Shown: positions 8,996-17,322 of the stretch, piece after piece | Position numbering within the stretch: position 1 is the first letter of the stretch | Layout of the letters: every line of letters begins with the position of its first letter | Assembly (NCBI GenBank): GCA_947304395.1 | Contig: CAMZBA010000004.1 | Coordinates: forward strand, 1-64,000 | From: an uncultured Candidatus Saccharibacteria bacterium | GTDB lineage: Bacteria; Patescibacteriota; Saccharimonadia; Saccharimonadales; Saccharimonadaceae | Direction: 5' to 3' | DNA: 64,000 nt | Notes under the pieces: generated by a model | What the model was told of the DNA's origin: nothing | Database searches by the model: none | What the model saw: the letters and a program-made list of their open reading frames with translations, nothing else | Made by a program: the position numbers and the translations under genes

Positions 8996-10426
8996 TTATT
9001 CATCGCGACGCATTGGTGGGAACGGTACACCTTCACGAGCCGACACGCCCTCGAAGAGCCAGAAATTGCGTTCGGAATTACCCCAACCACAAGTTGGCGG
9101 CATACCATACTCAAGCATCTCTACGAAGTCCATATCGAGCATTTGCGCCTCGTCATCTCCCGCATCGCGCATAGCCTGCTGACGCTGGAAGCGCTCTAGC
9201 TGGTCGATTGGATCATTTAGCTCCGAGAATCCATTGCCCATTTCCGTGCCGAAAATAACGGGATGAAAACGTTCAGTAACGCGCGGATCTTCCGCATGTT
9301 TCTTTGCTAGCGGCGACAATTCAACGGGCTCATGAATTAGCCAGAATGGCCCAGCAGATTTTTTACGAATAATCTTCCATAGATAATCGAGCAGACGCGA
9401 AGCTTCAGCTTTTTCGTCAAATTTTACACCATTCTTGCGCAAAATCTCATGTATCTTCTTAATATCTGGATTAAATACGTCAATATCGAAATTATCTTTG
9501 ATAATATCAGCAAAAGTAATCTTTGGCCATTCGCAGTCGAGATCCACTTTCATGCCTTCGTGCTCGAATTGAAGTGTGCCCCAAGTTTCTTTGCAGACAT
9601 ATTTAATCATTTCTTCGTAGAGAGCCATACCCTCTTCGTAATCTTGATATGCCGCATATGATTCCATTGCGACATGTTCTGGAAGATGTTCTTCGTCCAT
9701 GCCTTCATTACGAAAACGTGGCCCAATATCGTAAACGCGCTCATAACCACCGCCGATTAGGCGTTTGAGAGGGAGCTCATGCGAAATACGAAGATAGAAA
9801 TCCTGATTGAGTGCATCCATATGAGTCACGAATGGGTTCGCATCGGCACCGCCCGTAGTGACTTCGAGCACTGGGATATTTATTTCGACAAAACCGTGGT
9901 CGTTCAAAAACTGACGGGTCGCAGTCCAGAATTTGGAACGGCGTATAAAACGTTCGCGAACTTCTGGGTTTACTGCCATATCGACATAGCGACGACGTAA
10001 GCGCTCTTCCTTATTCGTAAAGCCATCACGTCCAGGAAGAGGTCGCAATGCTTTCGTTAGAATCCGTGGCATATCACAGAATACGGAAATCTCATCAGTT
10101 TTAGTGCGACCAACTTTTCCAGCTGCCTCTAGATAATCGCCCGTATCAAGTTTTTTCGTAAATTTGGCGGCCGCGTCTTTCAGAAAGATTTGGATTTGAC
10201 CAGAGTCGTCAGCAATTACCGCAAAAGCCAACTTACCAAAGCTTCGTATGCTGGCAATTCGGCCGGCAACACAAACGTCCTTGTCGACATACTTATCATA
10301 ACTCTTAAGAATATCCCCGATTTTAGTATTACGGTTGGAATGTGCTGGATACGGATCGATACCCTCCGCCCGGAGTTCATTTAATTTGCGAATTCTTTCA
10401 TCGCGAAAATCTTTAAGAGTTGCCAT
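8996..10426 (-). CDS. lysS: Lysyl-tRNA synthetase, class II
   Basis: Cytoplasmic lysine-tRNA ligase, 476 residues, near the usual length. It has an N-terminal OB-fold anticodon-binding domain (about 55-150; VAGRIASIRSFGKLAFA) and a class II catalytic core: motif 1 around RERFIRRSKFW, motif 2 IGPRFRNEGMDEEHLPE with the conserved Arg and Glu, and a motif 3 region near the C-terminus, degenerate for the usual GxGxGxDR since the end reads GVSAREGVPFPPMRRDE. That variant is shared with some LysRS-like enzymes, so I keep lysS but note the divergence. A TATAAG box sits two bases before the ATG. Confidence 0.93.
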   Translation of the reverse strand: MATLKDFRDERIRKLNELRAEGIDPYPAHSNRNTKIGDILKSYDKYVDKDVCVAGRIASIRSFGKLAFAVIADDSGQIQIFLKDAAAKFTKKLDTGDYLEAAGKVGRTKTDEISVFCDMPRILTKALRPLPGRDGFTNKEERLRRRYVDMAVNPEVRERFIRRSKFWTATRQFLNDHGFVEINIPVLEVTTGGADANPFVTHMDALNQDFYLRISHELPLKRLIGGGYERVYDIGPRFRNEGMDEEHLPEHVAMESYAAYQDYEEGMALYEEMIKYVCKETWGTLQFEHEGMKVDLDCEWPKITFADIIKDNFDIDVFNPDIKKIHEILRKNGVKFDEKAEASRLLDYLWKIIRKKSAGPFWLIHEPVELSPLAKKHAEDPRVTERFHPVIFGTEMGNGFSELNDPIDQLERFQRQQAMRDAGDDEAQMLDMDFVEMLEYGMPPTCGWGNSERNFWLFEGVSAREGVPFPPMRRDE

Positions 10427-10511
10427 AACTTATATCATAACATCATTTTACTGATTAGTCGAGATTACAGCATGCGTTTTACGATATTTGTATGCTCGAT
10501 ACTGCCAAAAT

Positions 10512-10556
10512 AGGAGGGGCGACGAGTAAAATGACTTTCTTCTCATCGCCCTCCTT
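10512..10556 (-). terminator. ABC transporter gene terminator
   Basis: Long minus-strand stem GGAGGGCGATGAG/CTCGTCGCCCCTCC with one G-U pair, then TATTTT. It follows the stop of the ABC gene within 50 bases. Confidence 0.8.
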
Positions 10557-10560
10557 TCGT

Positions 10561-12363
10561 TTAGTCTTTATTGTCTAAAAAGGCACCAGATTGGCGCGAC
10601 CATAAGTGTTGGTATGCACCATTTCGTTTTAATAGTTGCTGATGCGTGCCCTGCTCTATTATTTTACCATCTTCGAGCACGACAATACGATCTAGACTCG
10701 CGATCGTAGAAAGGCGATGCGCCACAACTATACTTGTACGCCCTTTCATTAGTTTAACTAATGCGTCTTGGATTAGCGCTTCCGACTCGGAGTCGAGCGC
10801 CGATGTAGCTTCGTCGAGGACAAGAATTGGAGCATCTTTCAAGATAGCTCGTGCAATCGCAACGCGCTGACGTTGGCCGCCCGATAGTTTTATACCGCGC
10901 TCGCCGACAAGAGTGTCGTAGCCGTCTGGTAAATCCTTGATAAAATCGTGCGCATTTGCCAATTTAGCCGCACGCACTATTTCTTCTCGCGAAGCATCTG
11001 GGCGAGCGTATGCTATATTGTCCGCAATGCTACGATGGAACAGCGCGGTTTCTTGTGGCACATATGCAATTGCTTCGCGTAGGCTTACTTGTTGAACCTC
11101 GCTTACGTTCTGGTTGTCGATTAAAATCTCACCTTTCTGAACATCTGCGAAGCGTAGTAGTAATTTTGTAAGAGTAGTCTTGCCCGAACCGGAAATGCCA
11201 ACCAAGCCAATGCGCTCGCCAGGCCGCACATTCAATGAGAAATTCTCGAATATAGGATTCTTGGCATCGGCGTGCTTAAAGGTAATGTCTTTGAACTCAA
11301 TACCACCCTTGTTTGGATTCAGTTGCTTTGCATCAATAGCATCTCGGACAACGTCTTCCGTGTCGAGTATCTTTGTCATCTCGTAAGCATCGCCAAAAAC
11401 GCGGTTAATATGCTTAAAGATACCGTTGATGTCCCACAGCTCGCCAATTATGTTCATGGAGTAAGTCACGATGAGGATAAGCGTAGAGATCGATAAACCA
11501 AAGACTGGAACGCCGATTATCATAAAGACAACTAGAATTGCGATGATGCCGATGTTAACAAAGTTAAACATCAGATCACGCTTCATTGTTGCGCTCATCT
11601 GCGCAATACCTGCGTTATAGCTAGCGCGATTAAAATTGGCATAGCGGCGACGTTCATGCGATTCGCGACCATACGATTTAACCGATAAGATATTTGAGAT
11701 TGAATCGGCTAACTGCCCCGTCTGCCTGCTTTCCGCCTCCGCCTGTTCTTTGCTTAAGTGCGAAATGCGACCAAAAGTTAGAGCGGACCACGCAACATAT
11801 ATTCCGATAAAGACTAATAAGCCCACAACGAAGAGCGGTACGCGCGGAGCGAGCACGATGATAACCGACACTAGCATCGATACGAAATAGAGGATTTCAA
11901 AAACCAAGAGATCGAAGAAACGCTCAAAAGAACCGATGAATTTGTTCGTTTGCGACACTAACGAGCCAGAAAAACGGTCGCTATGAAAGCGCATCGACTG
12001 CGAGCTAATCGCATTAAAACAAAGTGTGCCGAGATCATAAAGTACCTTTAATTCGAATTTCCAGGCCCAATATACGCGAAGCCAGCCAAGAATAGCACTA
12101 CCGCCCAAATAAAGGCCAATTAGCGCTAAGCCTTGCGGCAACAGTACCGGCACAAATTGATCATTCGGAAGCCCAGCCGAAATCGCGTCGATCATGTTGG
12201 CAAAGATTAATGGTATTAAAGTTGTGCGAATCAGTACGACGATTGGCGTCGATATAATCGTGCCAATTGCGTACCATTTATACTTTTTGGAACATTGCCA
12301 ATAGTAGTACAGCGTGCGCTTCGCAACCGACGCGCGCTGCTTGCTATTTTGTTTCGTTGTCAT
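10561..12363 (-). CDS. ABC exporter, fused permease and ATPase (MsbA/LmrA type)
   Basis: A half-transporter of 600 residues expected to work as a homodimer in the membrane, exporting a lipid, peptide or drug. About six membrane helices occupy residues 35-320; the ATPase follows with Walker A GISGSGKTT, the Q-loop YVPQETALF, the signature LSGGQRQR, Walker B ILVLDEATSALD and the H-loop VVAHRLST. The substrate cannot be inferred. It stands alone, with lysS upstream and greA downstream in its own unit on the same strand, and ends at a strong hairpin. Confidence 0.93.
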   Translation of the reverse strand: MTTKQNSKQRASVAKRTLYYYWQCSKKYKWYAIGTIISTPIVVLIRTTLIPLIFANMIDAISAGLPNDQFVPVLLPQGLALIGLYLGGSAILGWLRVYWAWKFELKVLYDLGTLCFNAISSQSMRFHSDRFSGSLVSQTNKFIGSFERFFDLLVFEILYFVSMLVSVIIVLAPRVPLFVVGLLVFIGIYVAWSALTFGRISHLSKEQAEAESRQTGQLADSISNILSVKSYGRESHERRRYANFNRASYNAGIAQMSATMKRDLMFNFVNIGIIAILVVFMIIGVPVFGLSISTLILIVTYSMNIIGELWDINGIFKHINRVFGDAYEMTKILDTEDVVRDAIDAKQLNPNKGGIEFKDITFKHADAKNPIFENFSLNVRPGERIGLVGISGSGKTTLTKLLLRFADVQKGEILIDNQNVSEVQQVSLREAIAYVPQETALFHRSIADNIAYARPDASREEIVRAAKLANAHDFIKDLPDGYDTLVGERGIKLSGGQRQRVAIARAILKDAPILVLDEATSALDSESEALIQDALVKLMKGRTSIVVAHRLSTIASLDRIVVLEDGKIIEQGTHQQLLKRNGAYQHLWSRQSGAFLDNKD

Positions 12364-12393
12364 ATATCTCCTCTTAATGTTTATTCGCGCATA

Positions 12394-12436
12394 TAAAAAC
12401 GCGCCGTTTATTGATAAATCGACGCGTTTTAAAGAA
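12394..12436 (-). terminator. greA terminator
   Basis: Minus-strand stem AAACGCG/CGCGTTT extended by an inner TTTAT/ATAAA pairing, then a T run. It follows the greA stop directly. Confidence 0.82.
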
Positions 12437-12441
12437 ATTCT

Positions 12442-12888
12442 TTAGTTAATGGCAGTAACTTTGAAGACTTTACCGTTTGGTAGGACCGCTTCTTCGCCAA
12501 CCTTCTTGCCGAGAATAGCTTTCCCGATAGGCGACTCGTCGCTAATCTTTCCTTCGAGCGGGTTCGCCTCTACGGCCCCAACAAGCGTGTATTGGCTAGC
12601 CTTGCCGGCCGACTCGAGAGAAACTATGCTACCCATAGTAACTTTTTGTTTACTGCCGCTTTTTATAATCTTTGCATGAAGCAAGATATCTTGAATTTCT
12701 AAAATGCGTCCTTCGACTACTTTTTGCTCTCCGCGAGCAGCGCTGTAGTCTTCGTTTTCGCTAAGGTCGCCATACGAACGAGCGAGAGCAATTTTCTCGG
12801 CGATTTCTGGACGACGCGCGATAAGTTGTTTTAGTTCTTTTTCTAAATCTTTACGACCTTCTGCTGTAATACTAACTGTCTTAGCCAT
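12442..12888 (-). CDS. greA: Transcription elongation factor GreA
   Basis: A 148-residue protein that rescues backtracked RNA polymerase by stimulating transcript cleavage. The N-terminal coiled coil carries the acidic tip SYGDLSENEDY, followed by the FKBP-like C-terminal domain ending in PNGKVFKVTAI. The start chosen is the ATG at 12888, preceded by a clear AAGGAGG site; an upstream in-frame ATG would place this site inside the gene. proS lies 46 bases upstream on the same strand, so the two probably share a transcript, with the ribosome site serving an internal cistron. Confidence 0.96.
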   Translation of the reverse strand: MAKTVSITAEGRKDLEKELKQLIARRPEIAEKIALARSYGDLSENEDYSAARGEQKVVEGRILEIQDILLHAKIIKSGSKQKVTMGSIVSLESAGKASQYTLVGAVEANPLEGKISDESPIGKAILGKKVGEEAVLPNGKVFKVTAIN

Positions 12889-12934
12889 ATGTCCTCCTTC
12901 CCCTTTAAACATAATCGGGAATTCGTGTTAATTT

Positions 12935-14170
12935 CTAAGAAAGTTTACTAGTAAACTCGTCTAAGGTCAAGAGTTTTGTTTCACCTGTTTTACGTTCTTT
13001 TATTTCGACTTTTCCGTCTGCTAAAGTTTTATCGCTAATGACTACGCGGACCGGGATTCCCATTAGCTCCGCATCGGCGAATTTCTCGCCTGTACGTGCG
13101 TTTTCGCGGTCATCCAGCAAAACATCCTCTGGAGCCATATCGTGTAGCTCTGTGGCCTTTTTTATGCCCTCTTCGCCAATACCAATAAGATAATACTTGT
13201 ATGGAGCGATTTCCTCCGGCCAGATTAGTCCTTTATCGTCACTGAGCTTTTCGGCAATTACGCCCATCACGCGACTCGGTCCTATCCCGTAACTGCCCAT
13301 AAAGACTTTTTGCCGTTTGCCGTCTTCGTCGTTAAAACAAAGATCTAGAGCGTCTGAATATTTATAGCCAAGGGTAAAGATATTTCCCACTTCCGCTGCT
13401 TTGCATTTTTCAAGATTCTTTTTATCGAGTCCGAGATCTTTTAGTGTTTCGTCAGTATAAACCTCTTCGTTGACAGCAATTCTCTTCTCGCGGTCGAGAT
13501 AAATTATATCCTCGCCAGCGTCACACAAGGTTTGGAATTCGTCACTAAATTTACTAAACGACCCGCCAGACGCAAAGGTGCGGAATGTACTGTCGCCAAT
13601 ACCCAAACGGTCGAAGATTTTAAGATACGTCTCTGACACTTTTTCGTAGAATAAGTCGTGCTGTTCGCGGTTTTTGCTAAAGCTATATAGATCCTTCATT
13701 AGGAATTCTCGCGTACGCATGATACCTGACTTGGCGCGTAGCTCATTACGGAATTTGGTCTGGAACTGATACGCATAAATGGGGAGATCTTTATAGCTAG
13801 AGATAAATGTTTTCATTAAATGCGTTAGCGCCTCTTCATGTGTCGTAGCAAGGCCGAGTTCGCCGCCGGCGTTCAGCTTCGTCTTAAACCAAACATCCAA
13901 AACTTTATCATCCCAACGTCCGCTCGCTACCCAGGCATCCTTTGGCTGCAAGCTAGTCATACGAAGCTCTTCGCCGCCAATCGCATTAATCTCTTCGCGA
14001 ATAACCTGAACAATTTTATCCAAAGTGCGCATGCCGAGAGGTAAGTAATCATAAACTCCGGCCATCTCTTTATAGATATATCCGGCACGCAAAAGGTATT
14101 TCGCACTTCGGCTAACTTCGTCGGCCGGTGCGTTTTTCGTGGTTTTAGTAAATGATTGACTTAGCTTCAT
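12935..14170 (-). CDS. proS: Prolyl-tRNA synthetase, short form without INS editing domain
   Basis: Class II proline-tRNA ligase, 411 residues. The catalytic core is clear (LLRAGYIYKEMAGVYDYLPLG, RMTSLQPKDAW, LATTHEEALTHL, FRNELRAKSGIMRTREFLMKD, and the motif 3 block GSYGIGPSRVMG), and an anticodon-binding domain of about 95 residues closes the protein. Typical bacterial enzymes of about 570 residues carry a roughly 180-residue INS domain between motifs 2 and 3 that deacylates Ala-tRNA-Pro; here motif 2 leads to motif 3 through a short linker only. Any removal of Ala-tRNA-Pro would need a separate protein. It is upstream of greA. Confidence 0.95.
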   Translation of the reverse strand: MKLSQSFTKTTKNAPADEVSRSAKYLLRAGYIYKEMAGVYDYLPLGMRTLDKIVQVIREEINAIGGEELRMTSLQPKDAWVASGRWDDKVLDVWFKTKLNAGGELGLATTHEEALTHLMKTFISSYKDLPIYAYQFQTKFRNELRAKSGIMRTREFLMKDLYSFSKNREQHDLFYEKVSETYLKIFDRLGIGDSTFRTFASGGSFSKFSDEFQTLCDAGEDIIYLDREKRIAVNEEVYTDETLKDLGLDKKNLEKCKAAEVGNIFTLGYKYSDALDLCFNDEDGKRQKVFMGSYGIGPSRVMGVIAEKLSDDKGLIWPEEIAPYKYYLIGIGEEGIKKATELHDMAPEDVLLDDRENARTGEKFADAELMGIPVRVVISDKTLADGKVEIKERKTGETKLLTLDEFTSKLS

Positions 14171-14231
14171 AATTATTATCCTATCATAGATTTAATACTT
14201 TACAAAAGAGTTTTTTATTGTCTGCTAGTGC

Positions 14232-16475
14232 TTATGCTAGATTATCGTACTCTTCGACCGAGGAGATAAGTAGCTCACGGCCCTTATTGCCACTTGCCGA
14301 CTCGCCTACTATACCTAGGTCTGAAAGTTCGTCGATAATTGCTGCCGCACGACCATAGCCGATGCGCAAACGACGTTGCAAAAGTGATGTCGAAATTTTT
14401 CCTTCACGAAGTGCAACTTCTACAGCTTGGCGTTTAATATCGCCACCGCCGCCGCCCATGTCGACGCCAACGCCAGCCGCTCCTTTACCACCAAGAACAA
14501 CGGTCTGGGAGGTAACTTCATTATTGTAGTTAGCGGGTGCTTGTTGACGTAAGAAATCGGTGACCTTGGCTATCTCTGGGTCGCTCAAGAACGCGCCCTG
14601 AACGCGTAGCGGCTTTCCCATCATCTCAGTAGTGAGAAAGAGCATGTCGCCTGAGCCGAGTAGTTTTTCAGCACCGCCCATGTCGAGCATAACGCGCGAG
14701 TCGGTATTGTTGTTCACCGCAAAGGCGATACGTCCCGGGATATTAGCTTTTATTAAACCGGTAACAACTTTAACTTCTGGACGCTGAGTAGCAAGAACAA
14801 GATGAATGCCAGCAGCGCGGCCTTTTTGGGCGATACGTACGATCAAAGTTTCAAGTTCTTTCCCCGCCATCATCATGAGATCCGCCATCTCGTCCACTAT
14901 CACAACAATATATGGCATTTTACCATTGTCGTGCTTCTGCTCGTTCCCGTCTTCATCCGTAATGGCAACCGGGGCTCCCTCTTTTGCCATTTTTTCATTA
15001 TAGTCGACAATATTCTTTACGCGCACATCCTTCATGGTCGTATAGCGCGACTCCATTTCTTTGACTGCCCACTGCATAGCGCTGAGAGCTTCGGAAACGT
15101 TAGTTATCACTGGTGCCAATAGATGCGGAATTGCGTCATAAGCAGCCATTTCTACCTGTTTTGGGTCTATGATAATCAACCGCAAATCCGCCGGAGAGTT
15201 ATGATAAAGCATAGACGTAATCAAGGTATTTGTCATGACGGACTTACCAGAACCAGTTGTACCGGCAATTAATAGATGCGGCATTTTAGCCAAGTTGCCC
15301 ATAATTGGACGGCCAGAAATATCTTTGCCGACCGCAAACGCGAGCGGTTTGTCGGCAATAATCTTGTGCCACTCATTAGACTTCAGTAATTCATGTAAAC
15401 CAACACTAGCAGCTTTATTGTTTGGAATTTCGATGCCAACCGTGCGAGTTCCGGGAATTGGAGCTTCGATGCGGATTTTATCCTTTGCTAGATTTAAGGC
15501 TAAATCGCGATCTAAGGTGGCAATTTTGCTAACCTTCACCCCTGCGGGCGGACGAAGCGTATATTGCGTAATGCGGGGGCCAACATTGGCTCCTTCTACC
15601 TCAACATTAATTCCGAATTGCTCGAGCGTGTCTTTGATAATGGCGGCGTTGCTGTGGGTGTCGCCAGGATCAGCAGGAGAGCGTTTTTTGCTAAGAAGAT
15701 CCATTGGCGGCATTTCCCAGTTCGGGTCATTGACTGCTAATAGAGTAGTCGGCTCGTCGACGACTGCCGGTTTTTCTTCGCTAGTAGACTTCTTCGCAAG
15801 GAGGCCATGTTTTTCTTTCTTGTGGTCGGCAATTTCAACATTTGAGTTAACCTTAAAATTCTTCAGGCCGTCATCGTCGCCATCGTCAATATTACGACCG
15901 ACCGTAGCGCGTCGCATAACTTTTGCGTTTTTGGCATCCTCCTCGTTCTTGCTAGTCCTGAAAATAGAGCTGATTTTACGGAATAAAGCAGCAGGGGTTT
16001 CCGCATACATGAATAATGCGGTAATTAATATCAGTACCACATAAGCAAAAATCGCAACACCGTTGCCGAGCGTTTTGACGGCAACGCTATTTAAACCATC
16101 GCCGATGACGCCACCGGTAGGAGGCTCTTTGCCGTAGCTGGGCACGCCAAAAATCCCGCAAAACCAGAAAATCATTAAAGCCGAGGCAACCCAAACGCTA
16201 GCATCGAGGCGATTATTCTGTGCGCGAAAAATCATGACAGCTAGATAGGTTAGCAAAAATGGGAATAAGTAGGTGGTATATCCAAAGATTTTCAGAAACA
16301 CATCATTAACATTCTGAAGAACAACGCCACCCTTCCCCATCCACGTAACTACGAATACGATCGCCACGCAGATCATCAATAGGGCCATTATTTGGCGCCA
16401 AAAACCTCCGGGTAGTTCGTGTGAGCTAGTAACTTCTTGTGTCTTTTTCCTTCTTCCGCGTTTTTTTGTTGCCAT
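14232..16475 (-). CDS. ftsK: DNA translocase FtsK/SpoIIIE
   Basis: Septal DNA pump, 747 residues. It has a basic N-terminus, four membrane segments (about 27-165), a charged linker, the alpha/beta motor with Walker A GTTGSGKS and Walker B VVIVDEMADLMM, the conserved LATQRP block, and a C-terminal gamma winged-helix domain (about the last 65 residues; KISTSLLQRRLRIGYGRAA) that reads orienting DNA motifs. It moves chromosome ends through the closing septum. The promoter is a TATAAT 8 nt before the ATG (plus strand 16484-16489) with no ribosome site. Confidence 0.96.
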   Translation of the reverse strand: MATKKRGRRKKTQEVTSSHELPGGFWRQIMALLMICVAIVFVVTWMGKGGVVLQNVNDVFLKIFGYTTYLFPFLLTYLAVMIFRAQNNRLDASVWVASALMIFWFCGIFGVPSYGKEPPTGGVIGDGLNSVAVKTLGNGVAIFAYVVLILITALFMYAETPAALFRKISSIFRTSKNEEDAKNAKVMRRATVGRNIDDGDDDGLKNFKVNSNVEIADHKKEKHGLLAKKSTSEEKPAVVDEPTTLLAVNDPNWEMPPMDLLSKKRSPADPGDTHSNAAIIKDTLEQFGINVEVEGANVGPRITQYTLRPPAGVKVSKIATLDRDLALNLAKDKIRIEAPIPGTRTVGIEIPNNKAASVGLHELLKSNEWHKIIADKPLAFAVGKDISGRPIMGNLAKMPHLLIAGTTGSGKSVMTNTLITSMLYHNSPADLRLIIIDPKQVEMAAYDAIPHLLAPVITNVSEALSAMQWAVKEMESRYTTMKDVRVKNIVDYNEKMAKEGAPVAITDEDGNEQKHDNGKMPYIVVIVDEMADLMMMAGKELETLIVRIAQKGRAAGIHLVLATQRPEVKVVTGLIKANIPGRIAFAVNNNTDSRVMLDMGGAEKLLGSGDMLFLTTEMMGKPLRVQGAFLSDPEIAKVTDFLRQQAPANYNNEVTSQTVVLGGKGAAGVGVDMGGGGGDIKRQAVEVALREGKISTSLLQRRLRIGYGRAAAIIDELSDLGIVGESASGNKGRELLISSVEEYDNLA

Positions 16476-16496
16476 ATGTGGGTATTATATCATAAA

Positions 16497-16531
16497 AAAT
16501 AGGGGGAAAGCATAAGCTTTCTCCCTATCAA
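16497..16531 (-). terminator. Terminator of 230-aa membrane protein gene
   Basis: Minus-strand stem ATAGGGAGAAAGC/GCTTTCCCCCTAT, small loop, followed by TTTTTT. Confidence 0.9.
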
Positions 16532-16547
16532 AAGGCTGTTTTATATT

Positions 16548-17240
16548 CTACTTAAAGAGGTCTAAAACTTTGCTATAGTCATAGTCGTCGTAATCGTCAT
16601 AGTCATACTTGCTGCTTTTACCGTAAAACTTAACGAGTAATTGTACGAATACGAGAATAAATGCAATTATTGCAATGCCGGCTGCTGCAATGCTAACAAT
16701 GCGCAAGATGGAGGTTTTGCCGGCAGCGATTTGCTTACCGATGAACCACATCGCACATGCGCCAATAGCGCTAATAAGCGTTGGCAAGAAGCTATTAAGC
16801 CATAGTTCGCCTTGATCAAAGCTTTTGCCGCGCCCAAGCGACATCAATGAGTAAAGTGCAATTCCTATCATATCGATGGCATACACTATGACAAATCCCA
16901 AAAATAGTTTGGAAATATTGCCCCAGGATTTCTTCATCGCTTCCGCGTCAGTAACCTTGCCAATGGTGACCAAGCCAAATATACCAAATGCTACCGCAAA
17001 TAGTACCGTTAGCAACAATGTTGGCGCCGCAGCATTACTTCCCATGAAGCGGCCAAAGAATGGAATCGAAAAGGTCCATTTCTTCGTAAAACCCGCAATA
17101 GCGGAAAAGATTGCGCTATATCCGAGGAATAGCGACAACGCAATAGCCCAGGCATTTACGGCCGACAAGCTTTTGCGCTCTAGTTTAATAGTAGGCATCT
17201 TTACCGGTTCCACAACTGGCTGATTAGATGTTTCTGCCAT
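16548..17240 (-). CDS. Multi-pass membrane protein, unknown
   Basis: A 230-residue protein with about five hydrophobic segments (roughly 30-50, 72-95, 110-130, 145-165 and 178-205) and a C-terminal tail of repeated Tyr-Asp units (YDYDDYDDYDYS). I do not recognise the family. It is monocistronic: the pnp terminator lies upstream and its own terminator follows. A GGAG site lies 8 nt before the ATG, and a TATAAT is placed further upstream, so it has a conventional leader. The Tyr/Asp tail on a compact membrane protein is unusual and could be a cytoplasmic or metal-contacting segment; this is a guess. Confidence 0.75.
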   Translation of the reverse strand: MAETSNQPVVEPVKMPTIKLERKSLSAVNAWAIALSLFLGYSAIFSAIAGFTKKWTFSIPFFGRFMGSNAAAPTLLLTVLFAVAFGIFGLVTIGKVTDAEAMKKSWGNISKLFLGFVIVYAIDMIGIALYSLMSLGRGKSFDQGELWLNSFLPTLISAIGACAMWFIGKQIAAGKTSILRIVSIAAAGIAIIAFILVFVQLLVKFYGKSSKYDYDDYDDYDYSKVLDLFK

Positions 17241-17277
17241 ATTTACTCCATATTAATTATGCTATTATTATATACCA

Positions 17278-17306
17278 AAAATATCCAGCTGATGCTGGAT
17301 ATTTTT
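17278..17306 (-). terminator. pnp terminator
   Basis: Hairpin AATATCCAGC/GCTGGATATT with a TGAT-type loop, T run on the plus strand and A/T-rich flank on the other; it probably works in both directions and lies 17 bases past the pnp stop. Confidence 0.85.
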
Positions 17307-17322
17307 TGAGTCATATCACATA

